NCBI GenBank assembly: GCA_024235855.1
Contig: JACKLN010000006.1
Span: 1 to 64,000, forward strand
DNA from: Burkholderiaceae bacterium
GTDB lineage: Bacteria > Pseudomonadota > Gammaproteobacteria > Burkholderiales > Burkholderiaceae_C
Length of the DNA: 64,000 nucleotides
Direction of reading: 5' to 3'
Shown: positions 1-9,044 of the stretch, one piece after another
How the letters are laid out: each line of letters starts with the position of its first letter
Position numbering within the stretch: position 1 is the first letter of the stretch
Notes under the pieces: model-generated
The model's input: only the letters and a program-made list of their open reading frames with translations
Told to the model about the DNA's origin: nothing
Database searches by the model: none
Position numbers and translations under genes: made by a program

Positions 1-563
1 TGGGCTGGTCGCTGGGCTGGGCCGACGGTGCCTTCGAGCTTCGGCTGCAGCAGGCCTGCTGCCTGCGCGGCACGCCGCGCCTGCGTGTCACGCCCGGCAT
101 CGGCCGCTGGCAGGTGGCGCTGCAGCCGGCGGCCGGGTCGCCGGTGGTCGGCCACTGGCCCGCCGCCTGGCTCAGCGGCCTGGGCACGCCCTGGAACACA
201 CTGCAGCTCGACGGCGACCTGCGCCTGAGCGCCCCGGCGCTGCGCCTGGACCTGGCCGAAGGCCGCTGGCGCATGGCCGGCGACGCGGTGCTCGAACTGC
301 AGCGCGTGGCCTCGCGCCTGTCCACGCTGCCGGTGCTCGGCAGCTACCGGCTGCAGCTGACCGGCGGTGACGCCGGCACCCGGCTGACGCTGGCCACGCT
401 CTCGGGCGCGCTGCGCCTGAGCGGCGAAGGCGACTGGAACGCCGCCGGCCTGCGCTTCCGCGGCGAGGCCACCGCCGCCCCGGGCGCGCGCGACGCGCTC
501 GACAACCTGCTCAACATCATCGGCCGCCGCCAGGGCGAGCGGTCGCTCATCGCCATCGGATGA
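1..563 (+). CDS. gspN: Type II secretion system protein N, 3' part
   Basis: Only the C-terminal part is present: the frame is open from base 3 and ends at TGA 561-563. GspN is an inner-membrane-anchored periplasmic accessory of the type II secretion machine. The visible part is rich in short beta-strand-like segments (GDLRLSAPALRLDLAEGRW and similar) with no membrane segment, as expected for the periplasmic beta domain of GspN/AsmA-like proteins. The assignment depends strongly on context, because gspD, gspE and gspF follow at once and the stop codon overlaps the first gspD start as ATGA. The sequence of this family is poorly conserved, so the call is family-level. Confidence 0.8.
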   Translation, partial: GWSLGWADGAFELRLQQACCLRGTPRLRVTPGIGRWQVALQPAAGSPVVGHWPAAWLSGLGTPWNTLQLDGDLRLSAPALRLDLAEGRWRMAGDAVLELQRVASRLSTLPVLGSYRLQLTGGDAGTRLTLATLSGALRLSGEGDWNAAGLRFRGEATAAPGARDALDNLLNIIGRRQGERSLIAIG

Positions 564-2740
564 CAATGAAGCTGCGCCCCTCCCTTCTGCGCCCCGGCCT
601 GTTTGCGCTGGCCCTGGCCACCGCCGTGCCCACGATCGCGCAGACCCCGACCCGCGCCCCGGGCGAGACGTCGGCAGCCCGCTCGCGCGCGCCGGTGGCG
701 GTGAATTTCGTCAATGCCGACATCGAGGCCGTCACGCGCGCCTTCGCGGCGATGATCGGCCGCCAGATCGCCGTCGACCCGCGCGTGCGCGGCACCATCA
801 CGGTCTACAGCGAGCAGCCGATCAGTGTGCGCGAGGCCTACCTCACCTACCTGTCGTCGCTGCGCGGCCTGGGTTTCGCGATGGTGGACAACGGCGGGCT
901 GCTGAAGGTGGTGCCCGAGGCCGACGCCAAGATCCAGACCGGCACCGTCTCGGTGGGCGACGTGGGCCCGCGCGGCGACCAGGTCATCACGCAGATCTTC
1001 ACGCTGCAGCACCAGAGCCCGAACAACCTGGTGGCGGTACTGCGCCCGCTGATCACGGCCAACAACACCATCAACGCCAACCCGGGCAGCAATTCGCTGG
1101 TCATCACCGACTATGCCGACAACCTGCGCCGGCTGGCACAGATCATTGCCGCGCTGGACCGGCCGAGCGACACCGACGTCGACCTGATCCCGCTGAAGCA
1201 CGCCGTGGCCACGGAACTGGCGCCGCTGGTGCAGCGGCTGGTGAGTACCGGCGTGGTGGGTGGCAACGCGGCGGCGCGTGCGGCGGCGGCCAGCGGTGCC
1301 GAGACCGTGGTCGCCGACCCGCGCAGCAACAGCCTGATCGTGCGCGCGCCCAACCCCACGCGGCTGGCGGCGGTGCGCGCCGTGATCGCGCAGCTCGACA
1401 CCCCGGGCAGCGCCGGCCCCGCCGGCAGCATCTGGGTCGTCAAGCTCAAGAACGCCGAGGCCGTGCGCCTGGCCACGGTGCTGCGCGCGGCGTTCTCCGC
1501 CATCGGCAGCCAGGGCGGTGCCAGCGGCGGGGGCGGCGGCCTGACCGGCAGCACCAGCGCGACGCCGGCACCGGGCGGTGCCGCCGGCAGCAGCGGTGCC
1601 GGGGCCAGCGCACAGGCCACGGCCCCGGTCACCGCCGCGGCCGCGCCATCCACCGGCGGCTTCATCCAGGCCGACCCGGCCACCAACTCGCTGATCATCA
1701 GCGCGCCCGAGCCGCTGTACCGCCAGATCAAGGAGATGATCGAGCAGCTCGACGAGCGGCGCGCGCAGGTCTACATCGAGAGCATGATCGTCGAGGTCAG
1801 CGGCGACAACGCGGCCGACTTCGGCTTCCAGTGGCAGGGCCTGCTGGGGCAAAGCGGCGACAGCAACGGCCTGATCGCCGGCACCAACTTCAGCCGCACC
1901 GGCGGCAACATCATCGACATCAACACCGCGGCGCTCAGTGGCTCGCTGACGGCCAACCCGCTGGGCGAGGGCTTCAACATCGGACTGATCCGCAACTTCG
2001 GCGGCACCTACGCGCTGGCGGCCATCGCGCGCATGCTGCAGAGCCAGACCCAGACCAACATCGTCAGCACACCGAACCTGATCACGCTGGACAACGAGGA
2101 AGCCAAGATCGTCGTCGGCGAGAACGTGCCCTTCATCACCGGCCAGTTCACCAACACCGGCACCGCCACCACCAGCCCGTTCCAGACCATCGAGCGCAAG
2201 GACGTGGGCATCACGCTGCGCATCCGCCCGCAGATCGGCGAGAACGGCACGGTGCGCATGACGATCTACCAGGAGCAGAGCAGCGTCAAGGACACGGCCG
2301 CGGTGGGCACCAGCAACGCCGGCCCGTCGACCACCAAGCGCAGCATCGAGAGCCAGGTCGTGGTGGACGACGGCCAGATCATCGTGCTCGGCGGCCTGAT
2401 CGAGGACCGCTTCATCGAGAACAAGTCCAAGGTGCCGCTGCTGGGCGACCTGCCGGTGGTCGGCGCGCTGTTCCGCAGCGAGAGCCGCGAGAAGCGGCGC
2501 ACCAACCTGATGGTCTTTCTGCGCCCGGTGGTGATGCGCGACCAGGCCGCCAGCGACCGGGTCTCGCAGCAGCGCTACGAGGAACTGCGCCAGCGCCAGG
2601 AATCCGGCCAGCCGCTGCCCAACCCGGTGCTGCCGGTGGGCGACGCCCCGGTGCTGCCCCCGCTGCAGACACCGTCGGCACCCGCGGCCATGCCGACCCC
2701 GGCACCCGCCGCGGACCCTTCTGCCCAGGCCGGCGGCTGA
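560..2740 (+). CDS. gspD: Type II secretion outer-membrane secretin GspD
   Basis: Forms the multimeric outer-membrane channel through which folded exoproteins leave the periplasm. The 726-residue protein has a signal peptide (about residues 1-28, ending TIAQ), N0/N1-N3 ring domains (about 45-400), a beta-barrel secretin domain (about 420-665) and the secretin signature VPLLGDLPVVGALFRS near residue 625. A Gly/Ser/Ala/Pro-rich insert at about 315-370 splits the last N-domain, and the C-terminus is Pro/Ala-rich. The ATG at 560 overlaps the gspN stop; an ATG at 566 (MKLRPSLL) gives a more typical signal peptide and may be the real start. No lipobox is visible, so pilotin-type lipidation of GspD itself is not suggested. 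Confidence 0.95.
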   Translation: MTMKLRPSLLRPGLFALALATAVPTIAQTPTRAPGETSAARSRAPVAVNFVNADIEAVTRAFAAMIGRQIAVDPRVRGTITVYSEQPISVREAYLTYLSSLRGLGFAMVDNGGLLKVVPEADAKIQTGTVSVGDVGPRGDQVITQIFTLQHQSPNNLVAVLRPLITANNTINANPGSNSLVITDYADNLRRLAQIIAALDRPSDTDVDLIPLKHAVATELAPLVQRLVSTGVVGGNAAARAAAASGAETVVADPRSNSLIVRAPNPTRLAAVRAVIAQLDTPGSAGPAGSIWVVKLKNAEAVRLATVLRAAFSAIGSQGGASGGGGGLTGSTSATPAPGGAAGSSGAGASAQATAPVTAAAAPSTGGFIQADPATNSLIISAPEPLYRQIKEMIEQLDERRAQVYIESMIVEVSGDNAADFGFQWQGLLGQSGDSNGLIAGTNFSRTGGNIIDINTAALSGSLTANPLGEGFNIGLIRNFGGTYALAAIARMLQSQTQTNIVSTPNLITLDNEEAKIVVGENVPFITGQFTNTGTATTSPFQTIERKDVGITLRIRPQIGENGTVRMTIYQEQSSVKDTAAVGTSNAGPSTTKRSIESQVVVDDGQIIVLGGLIEDRFIENKSKVPLLGDLPVVGALFRSESREKRRTNLMVFLRPVVMRDQAASDRVSQQRYEELRQRQESGQPLPNPVLPVGDAPVLPPLQTPSAPAAMPTPAPAADPSAQAGG

Positions 2741-2756
2741 CACGCAGGAGCACCTT

Positions 2757-4178
2757 ATGGGCGCCCGCCACCCCCTGCCCTACACGTTCGCGAAGACGAA
2801 CGTGCTGCTGCTGGAAGACGACGGCCGTGAGCTGGTGCTGCAGGCCTGCGAGCGCACGCCGCTGGCGGCGCTGGCCGAGGTGGGCCGGCGCTTCGCCGTG
2901 GCCCGCCACGAGCACCTGCCGGAGGCCGACCTGGCGCAGCGCATCGCCGCGGTCTACGCCGGCGGCGAGAGCAGCGCCGCCGCGGTCATCGGCGAGGTAG
3001 AGAGCGGTGTCGACCTCAGCCGCATGATGCAGGACCTGCCCGCGGTGGAAGACCTGCTCGAGGCCGCCGACGACGCGCCCATCATCCGCATGCTCAACGC
3101 GCTGCTGACGCAGGCCGCGAAAGACGGCGCCAGCGACATCCACATCGAGCCCTACGAGCGCAGCAGCGCGGTGCGCTTCCGCGTCGACGGCACGCTGCGC
3201 GAGGTGGTGCAGCCCAACAAGGCGCTGCACGCGGCGCTGATCTCGCGCCTGAAGATCATGGCCGAGCTCGACATCGCCGAGAAGCGGCTCCCGCAGGACG
3301 GCCGCATCAGCCTGCGCATCGGCGGCCGCGCGATCGACGTGCGCGTGTCCACGCTGCCGTCGGCCCACGGCGAGCGCGCCGTGCTGCGTCTGCTGGACAA
3401 GACCGAATCCAAGTTCACGCTCGAGGGCCTGGGCATGAGCGGCGACGTGCTGGAAGCGTTTGGCCGCCTGATCCACCAGCCGCACGGCATCCTGCTCGTC
3501 ACCGGCCCCACCGGCAGCGGCAAGACCACCACGCTCTACGCCAGCCTGGGCCGCGTGGACACCAGCACCACCAACGTGCTGACGGTGGAGGACCCGATCG
3601 AGTACGAACTGCCCGGCATCGGCCAGACGCAGGTCAACCCGAAGATCGAGCTCACGTTCGCCAAGGCCCTGCGTGCCATCCTGCGCCAGGACCCGGACGT
3701 GATCATGATCGGCGAGATCCGCGACCACGAGACGGCGCAGATCGCCGTGCAGGCCAGCCTCACCGGCCACCTGGTGCTGGCCACGCTGCACACCAACGAC
3801 GCGCCCAGCGCCGTCACGCGCCTGGTGGACATGGGCATCGAGCCCTTCCTGCTCAGCTCCAGCCTGCTGGGCGTGCTGGCGCAGCGCCTGGTGCGCAAGC
3901 TGTGCCCGGACTGCAAGACGCTGGGCACCGACGGCCGCTGGCACCCGGTGGGCTGCCCGGCCTGCGCGATGAGCGGCTACCGGGGCCGCACCGGCGTCTA
4001 CGAGCTGATGACGGTGGACGCCACGATCCAGGCGCTGATCCACGAGCAGGCGCCGGAAGCGCAGGTCCTGGCGGCGGCACGCGCCGCCGGGCTGCGCGCG
4101 ATGCGCGAGGACGGGCAGCGGCTGATCACCGACGGCACGACGTCGGCGGAAGAAGTGCTGCGCGTGACACGAGAGTAG
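2757..4178 (+). CDS. gspE: Type II secretion ATPase GspE
   Basis: Cytoplasmic hexameric ATPase that powers pseudopilus assembly. Walker A GPTGSGKT is at residues 250-257, the Asp-box/Walker B region includes IMIGEIRDHETAQIA, and the zinc-binding tetracysteine of true GspE proteins is present (CPDC 383-386, CPAC 400-403). At 473 residues it has a short N-terminal region before the N2 domain (starting near DLSRMMQDLP). The start follows a clear AGGAG at 2746-2750, 16 bp after gspD, so the two are surely co-transcribed. Confidence 0.96.
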   Translation: MGARHPLPYTFAKTNVLLLEDDGRELVLQACERTPLAALAEVGRRFAVARHEHLPEADLAQRIAAVYAGGESSAAAVIGEVESGVDLSRMMQDLPAVEDLLEAADDAPIIRMLNALLTQAAKDGASDIHIEPYERSSAVRFRVDGTLREVVQPNKALHAALISRLKIMAELDIAEKRLPQDGRISLRIGGRAIDVRVSTLPSAHGERAVLRLLDKTESKFTLEGLGMSGDVLEAFGRLIHQPHGILLVTGPTGSGKTTTLYASLGRVDTSTTNVLTVEDPIEYELPGIGQTQVNPKIELTFAKALRAILRQDPDVIMIGEIRDHETAQIAVQASLTGHLVLATLHTNDAPSAVTRLVDMGIEPFLLSSSLLGVLAQRLVRKLCPDCKTLGTDGRWHPVGCPACAMSGYRGRTGVYELMTVDATIQALIHEQAPEAQVLAAARAAGLRAMREDGQRLITDGTTSAEEVLRVTRE

Positions 4179-4188
4179 GTCCCCTGAA

Positions 4189-5403
4189 GTGCCTGCCTAC
4201 CGCTACGACGCGCTGGATGCTGCCGGCAAGAACGTCAACGGCCTCGTCGAGGCCGACAACGCCAAGGCCGCGCGCGCCAGCCTGCGCGGCCGCGGCCTGG
4301 TGCCGATGGACGTGCAGCCGGTGGCCGCGGCCAGCGCCGACGGCGGCGGCGTGCGCTTCACGCGCCGCGTGTTCTCCGCCACCGCGCTGGCGGTGTGGAC
4401 GCGCCAGCTCGCCGGCCTGGTGGGCTCGGGCCTGCCGCTGGAACGTGCACTCACCGCCCTGGCCGACGAGGCCGAGGACCAGCGCCAGCGCGAGCTGATC
4501 GCGCACCTGAAGAGCGAGGTCAACGCCGGCAGCCCCTTCGCCCGCGCGCTGTCGGCCGCGCCGCGCGAGTTCGACGACGTCTACCGCGCCGTGGTGGCCG
4601 CCGGCGAAGCCAGCGGTGCGCTGGGCCCGGTGCTGGACTCGCTGGCCACGGACCTGGAAGAACGCCAGGCCCTGCGTGCCAAGCTCGTGGGCGCCATGCT
4701 CTACCCGGCCATCATCTCGGTCATCGCGGTGCTGATCGTGGTCTTCCTGATGACCTACGTGGTGCCGCAGGTGGCCAACGTGTTCACCAGCTCGCGGCGC
4801 AGTCTGCCGTTCCTGACGGTGGCGCTGCTGGCGCTGTCGTCCTTCGTGCGCCAGTGGGGCTGGCTGGTGGCGCTGGGCAGCGTGGCCGGCGTGGCCGCCT
4901 TCCTGTGGGCGCGCCGCGCCGAAGCCTTCCGCGAGCGCACCGATGCGCTGTTCCTGCGCCTGCCGCTGGCCGGCCGGCTGGCGCGCGGGTACAACGCGGC
5001 GCGTTTCGGCGCCACGCTGGCCATGCTGGCGGGCGCCGGCGTGCCGATCCTGAAGGCGCTGCAGGCCGCGGCGGAGACGCTGGGCAACCGCGCCATGCGC
5101 GCCGACGCGCTGGACGCGCTGGTGCGCGTGCGCGAAGGCGCGCCGCTGGCCGCCGCCCTGGCCAGCAAGCCGCGCTTCCCGGGGCTGCTGGCCATGTTCG
5201 CGCGCCTGGGCGAACAGACCGGCACCCTGCCGCGCATGCTGCAGCGTGCCGCGGCACAACTCTCGGCCGAGGTGCAGCGGCGCGCGATGGCCGCGGCCAC
5301 GCTGCTGGAGCCGCTGCTGGTGGTGGCCATGGGCCTGATCGTGCTGGTCATCGTGCTGGCGGTGCTGCTGCCGATCATCCAGATCAACACCTGGGTGCGG
5401 TGA
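4189..5403 (+). CDS. gspF: Type II secretion inner-membrane platform protein GspF
   Basis: Polytopic inner-membrane protein that couples the GspE ATPase to the pseudopilus. The 404 residues hold two T2SSF domains (about 70-195 and 270-395) and three hydrophobic segments (about 168-195, 222-242 and 372-398), the last being MGLIVLVIVLAVLLPIIQI. The chosen start is GTG at 4189, because the protein then begins PAYRYDALDAAGK, matching the usual GspF N-terminus (M-x-x-F/Y-x-Y-x-A-x-D). It lies 10 bp after gspE. Confidence 0.95.
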   Translation: MPAYRYDALDAAGKNVNGLVEADNAKAARASLRGRGLVPMDVQPVAAASADGGGVRFTRRVFSATALAVWTRQLAGLVGSGLPLERALTALADEAEDQRQRELIAHLKSEVNAGSPFARALSAAPREFDDVYRAVVAAGEASGALGPVLDSLATDLEERQALRAKLVGAMLYPAIISVIAVLIVVFLMTYVVPQVANVFTSSRRSLPFLTVALLALSSFVRQWGWLVALGSVAGVAAFLWARRAEAFRERTDALFLRLPLAGRLARGYNAARFGATLAMLAGAGVPILKALQAAAETLGNRAMRADALDALVRVREGAPLAAALASKPRFPGLLAMFARLGEQTGTLPRMLQRAAAQLSAEVQRRAMAAATLLEPLLVVAMGLIVLVIVLAVLLPIIQINTWVR

Positions 5404-5407
5404 GGCC

Positions 5408-7177
5408 GTGAAGCGGCGCGCGCTGCTGCAGGCCGCAGCGCTGGCGGGCTCGGTGCCAGCCATGGCCGCTGCCGACGGCGCCAAGGTGTTGCGCATCGCC
5501 TTCGCCGGCAGCGAGGCCGGTTTCGACCCGGTGCAGCTGAGCGATGCGGTGTCCACCGCCATCGTGGCCAGCCTGTTCGACGCGCCATTGGCCTACGCCC
5601 ACCTGGCGCGCCCGGCGGCGCTGGTGCCCAACACCGCGGTGGCGCTGCCGGAGGTGTCGGAGAACCACCAGCGCTTCGTCTTCACGCTGCGCCCGGGCAC
5701 GCTGTTCGGCGACCACCCGGCCTTCGGTGGCCGCGGGCGCGAACTGGTGGCGGCTGACTACGTGTACAGCCTCAAGCGCTACTGGGATCCGGCGCACCCG
5801 AGCCCGGTGCTGTTCCACTACGTCAACGCCGGCCTGCTGGGCCTGCCGGCGCTGCGCGCGCAGGCGCGCGAGACCGGGCGCTTCGACTACGACACCGAGG
5901 TGCCCGGCCTGCGCGCCCTGGACCGCTACCGCTTCGAAGTGCGCACCGACCGCCCGGTGCCGCGTCTGCCCTGGGTCTTCGCCAGCCCGGCGCTGGCCGG
6001 CGCGGTGGCGCGCGAGGTCATCGAGGCCGAACCCGGCCGCAGCATGATGGTGCCGGTGGGCACCGGGCCGTACCGCGTGGCCGCATGGACGCGCAGCTCG
6101 CGCATCGTGCTCGAGCGCAATCCGGTCTACCGCCGGCGGGTGTTCGACGAACAACCGGCGGCTGACGACGCCGACGGCCAGGCCATCGCCGCGCGCCTGC
6201 GCGGGCAGGCGCTGCCGCTGATCGACCGCGTGGAGATCGCCATCGTCCAGGAGGCGCAACCGCGCTGGCTGGCCTTCCTGCGCGGCGAGCTCGACCAGGT
6301 GACCGTGCCGCCGGAGTTCTCCACCCTGGCCGCACCGCATGGCCGCCTGGCACCACACCTCGTGCGGCGTGGCGTGCAGCTGCACCCGCTGGCGCTGCCG
6401 CAGACCTGGTTCACCTATTTCGCGATGAACGATCCCGTGGTCGGTGGCACCACGCCGGAACGCGTGGCCCTGCGGCGCGCCGTGGCGCTGGCCTGGGACG
6501 CGCAGCGCGAGATCGACCTCATCGCCAAGGGCGCCGGCGTCGTGGCGCAGAGCGTGATGCCACCGGGCGTCAGCGGCTGGAACCCGGCGCTGAAGACCGA
6601 GGCCGGCGACCACGACCCGGCGCGCGCCAAGGCCCTGCTGGACCTCTACGGCTGGACCGACCGCGACGGCGACGGCTGGCGCGAGCAGCCCGACGGCACA
6701 CCGTTCGAGCTGGTCTGCCACACCGAGCCGACGCAGAAGGCGCGCGCGCAGCAGACGCTGTGGAAGAGCGCGCTGGACGCCATCGGCGTGCGCATCACGT
6801 TCCGCGTGGCGCAGTGGCAGGAGAACATCAAGGCCGCGCGCGCCGGACGCCTGATGATGTGGAACACCGGCTGGGTGGCGGCGCTGCCGGATGGCCAGTA
6901 CTTCCTGGACCTGCTCTACGGCCCCAACGCCGGCCAGTCGAACACGCCGCGCTTCAGCCTGCCGGCCTTCGACCGCCTGTACGAAGCCCAGCAGCCGTTG
7001 CCCGACGGCCCCGAGCGCGACGCGCTGATCGCCCGCGCCATGAAGCTGTCGGTGGCACAGATGCCCTACGTGCCCAGCTACCATCCGCTGGCCTTGTACC
7101 TGACGCAGCCGCACGTGCACGGCTTCCGGCCGCATCCGTTCGCGCGCGACTACTGGCGCTGGATGGACGTGGGCTGA
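5408..7177 (+). CDS. ABC transporter solute-binding protein, peptide family (SBP_bac_5)
   Basis: A 589-residue periplasmic solute-binding protein of the oligopeptide/dipeptide type (DppA/OppA class). It starts with a basic signal peptide (KRRALLQAAALAGSVPAMAAA) followed by LRIAFAGSEAGFDPVQ and the family feature of a large two-lobed body ending in a charged C-terminal segment (FARDYWRWMDVG). GTG at 5408 lies 4 bp after gspF, so it is read as the last gene of the secretion operon. No permease or ATPase partner is nearby. The substrate cannot be read from sequence; such orphan binding proteins can act as scavengers or chaperone-like binders. The 3' end overlaps the convergent regulator by 28 bp. 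Confidence 0.85.
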   Translation: MKRRALLQAAALAGSVPAMAAADGAKVLRIAFAGSEAGFDPVQLSDAVSTAIVASLFDAPLAYAHLARPAALVPNTAVALPEVSENHQRFVFTLRPGTLFGDHPAFGGRGRELVAADYVYSLKRYWDPAHPSPVLFHYVNAGLLGLPALRAQARETGRFDYDTEVPGLRALDRYRFEVRTDRPVPRLPWVFASPALAGAVAREVIEAEPGRSMMVPVGTGPYRVAAWTRSSRIVLERNPVYRRRVFDEQPAADDADGQAIAARLRGQALPLIDRVEIAIVQEAQPRWLAFLRGELDQVTVPPEFSTLAAPHGRLAPHLVRRGVQLHPLALPQTWFTYFAMNDPVVGGTTPERVALRRAVALAWDAQREIDLIAKGAGVVAQSVMPPGVSGWNPALKTEAGDHDPARAKALLDLYGWTDRDGDGWREQPDGTPFELVCHTEPTQKARAQQTLWKSALDAIGVRITFRVAQWQENIKAARAGRLMMWNTGWVAALPDGQYFLDLLYGPNAGQSNTPRFSLPAFDRLYEAQQPLPDGPERDALIARAMKLSVAQMPYVPSYHPLALYLTQPHVHGFRPHPFARDYWRWMDVG

Positions 7178-8961
7178 ACGCTGCCCTGCGCGGCGATCAG
7201 GCAGGGTTCCAGGCCGGGGTCGGCCGCCACCGCCCGCAGGCAGCGTGACGCGTGGCCAGGCCAGGCGGCATCGCCCAGCAGCGCCGCGGCCATGCGCTGG
7301 CGCAGGCGCAGGCGCAGCGGCTGCAGCCAGGGCGCGTCGCCATCGTCGCCGAGCACCGGCCCGCGCCACAGCGCCAGCACCTGCGCCCATGCACGGTCCC
7401 GCGCCACGTCGGCCAGCGGCGGCTTCAGGGTCAGGCGATCGAGCAGGCGCACCAGCGCCGCCTGGTCGAGCCACACGCATTGCGGGTTCAGGCGCAGCCG
7501 GCGGTCGTGCATCAGCAGCGCGTCGGGCGCGCCGAGCAGACGCCGCAGGCGCGCCAGCGTGACCTCCAACGCCTTGTGGCGGCCTTCCCGGCCCTCACCA
7601 GGCCACAGGGCCTCCGCCAGGACATCGGCGGCCATGCCGTCGTGGCCGCTCTCGGCCGCCAGCCGGCGCAGCAGGGCCAGCGGGCGGGCAGCGGCCTTGC
7701 TGCCGCCGAGCAGCGTACGGCCGTCGCGGTCGCTCACCTGCAGCGGGCCCAGCACCTGCACGCGCAGCGGCCACGGCCAGGCCTCGGGCCACGACGGCTC
7801 GGGCGGCGCCAGGCCACGACCGACGATGGACGCGCGCACCCAGTCGGGCTCGATGCCGGCATCCAGCGCGCGTGCCCACAGGCGGGCGATGTGGGACGGC
7901 AGCACCGCCAGCACACCCGGCCAGTCCAGCGCGCGCAAGCGATCGACCAGGGCGCGCAGGGCCAGGTCGTCGGCAGCCGTCCACGGGCCGGTGCGCTCCG
8001 CGCGCAGCAGGACGGCCAGATCGGCGAGCGTCGTCACGCGGTCGTGCAGGCGCGCCGGCAGCGGCACTGCGGCCATCTGCGCCAGCACGGTCAGGGCCTC
8101 GGCCCACGCGCCCAGGGCCATCTGCGCATAGGCCTCGTTGGTGCGGTAGGTCAGCGTGTAGGCGGCCGGCGCGCCGGCGAGCGCCGCCAGCGCGCAGGCG
8201 CGGCGGGCCTGGTGCAGCGCGCGGTGCATGTCACCCGACACCAGCGCGGCTCGGGCTTCGATGTCGGCCGCGTCCGCCAGCCACAGCGGCGCCGTGTCGA
8301 CGTCGGCCCGGCCGATGACCTCCGCTGCGCGGGCGACGGCGGCCGACGGATCGTCCCGGTAGATGGCCAGCCGGGCCAGCTTCAGGCGCACCACCTGCTG
8401 CAAGGCCGGGTCGCCTGCGGCCGCGGCCAGCGCCCACGCGTCCTCGAGCAGGTCGACCACCTCGCGCCGGCGACCGAAGGCCTCGTGGTGCCAGGCCGCG
8501 GCGACGCGCCAGTGCACGCGTGACGCCGTCGAGGCGCCGACACGGCCGTCGGCCCGTGCCGCCCAGCCTTGCAGACGACCGAAGGGAAGGTCCAGCCCAT
8601 GGCGCTCGCACCATTCGGCCGCGGCGGTGCACCAGGCGAGCACGCTGTCGGCATCGGCCTGGGTCAGTGCGGCATCGGCCTCGCCTGCCAATGCGGCATC
8701 GACGCGGCGCGCGGTGGCCTCGGCGAGTTCAGGCGCCAGCAGACCGAACGTGTGCGCCACGGCCAGCGCGGCCAGCATCCGGAGATCCGCCGCGCCGCGC
8801 AGCCGCGACGGCAGGTGCAAGGCGCGGGCCGCCGGTTCGCAGGCGTGGTAGCTGCGCGCCTCCAGGTGCGTGCGCAGCAACAGGCACGCCGCCGCGTCGC
8901 CCGGCGGAGGCCGGCAGGTTGTCGCGCCGTGCGGTGGCCGTGTCCGCCCGCTGTGGGTCAT
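7150..8961 (-). CDS. SARP/BTAD-type transcriptional regulator
   Basis: A 603-residue protein whose N-terminal ~390 residues are helical, Ala/Leu-rich TPR-like repeats. The C-terminal part (from about residue 398, LRVQVLGPLQVSDRDGRTL) is an OmpR-like winged helix followed by a bacterial transcriptional activator domain (KALEVTLARLRRLLG, then DRLRLNP-like strands). This is the DNA-binding unit of SARP/AfsR regulators, here at the C-terminus rather than the usual N-terminus. No NB-ARC Walker A is visible. The ATG at 8961 is the furthest upstream start. It is divergent from the PEP-CTERM gene at 9045 with only 83 bp between them, which suggests a local target. Ligand and target genes are unknown. 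Confidence 0.7.
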   Translation of the reverse strand: MTHSGRTRPPHGATTCRPPPGDAAACLLLRTHLEARSYHACEPAARALHLPSRLRGAADLRMLAALAVAHTFGLLAPELAEATARRVDAALAGEADAALTQADADSVLAWCTAAAEWCERHGLDLPFGRLQGWAARADGRVGASTASRVHWRVAAAWHHEAFGRRREVVDLLEDAWALAAAAGDPALQQVVRLKLARLAIYRDDPSAAVARAAEVIGRADVDTAPLWLADAADIEARAALVSGDMHRALHQARRACALAALAGAPAAYTLTYRTNEAYAQMALGAWAEALTVLAQMAAVPLPARLHDRVTTLADLAVLLRAERTGPWTAADDLALRALVDRLRALDWPGVLAVLPSHIARLWARALDAGIEPDWVRASIVGRGLAPPEPSWPEAWPWPLRVQVLGPLQVSDRDGRTLLGGSKAAARPLALLRRLAAESGHDGMAADVLAEALWPGEGREGRHKALEVTLARLRRLLGAPDALLMHDRRLRLNPQCVWLDQAALVRLLDRLTLKPPLADVARDRAWAQVLALWRGPVLGDDGDAPWLQPLRLRLRQRMAAALLGDAAWPGHASRCLRAVAADPGLEPCLIAAQGSVQPTSIQRQ

Positions 8962-9044
8962 CCGTGGGTTGTACGGCGCCGGAGCCCTCGTGGAAAGTGG
9001 CGACTGTACGGTGCAGCCCGCACCCGGATGGAGGGAGACCGATC

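Noticed and set aside
344..2743. Very long open frame (799 codons) on the minus strand across gspD
   Set aside because: It is antisense to an unmistakable secretin gene; its composition (Arg/His/Val/Ala-rich) is that of a shadow frame in high-GC DNA and shows no domain.
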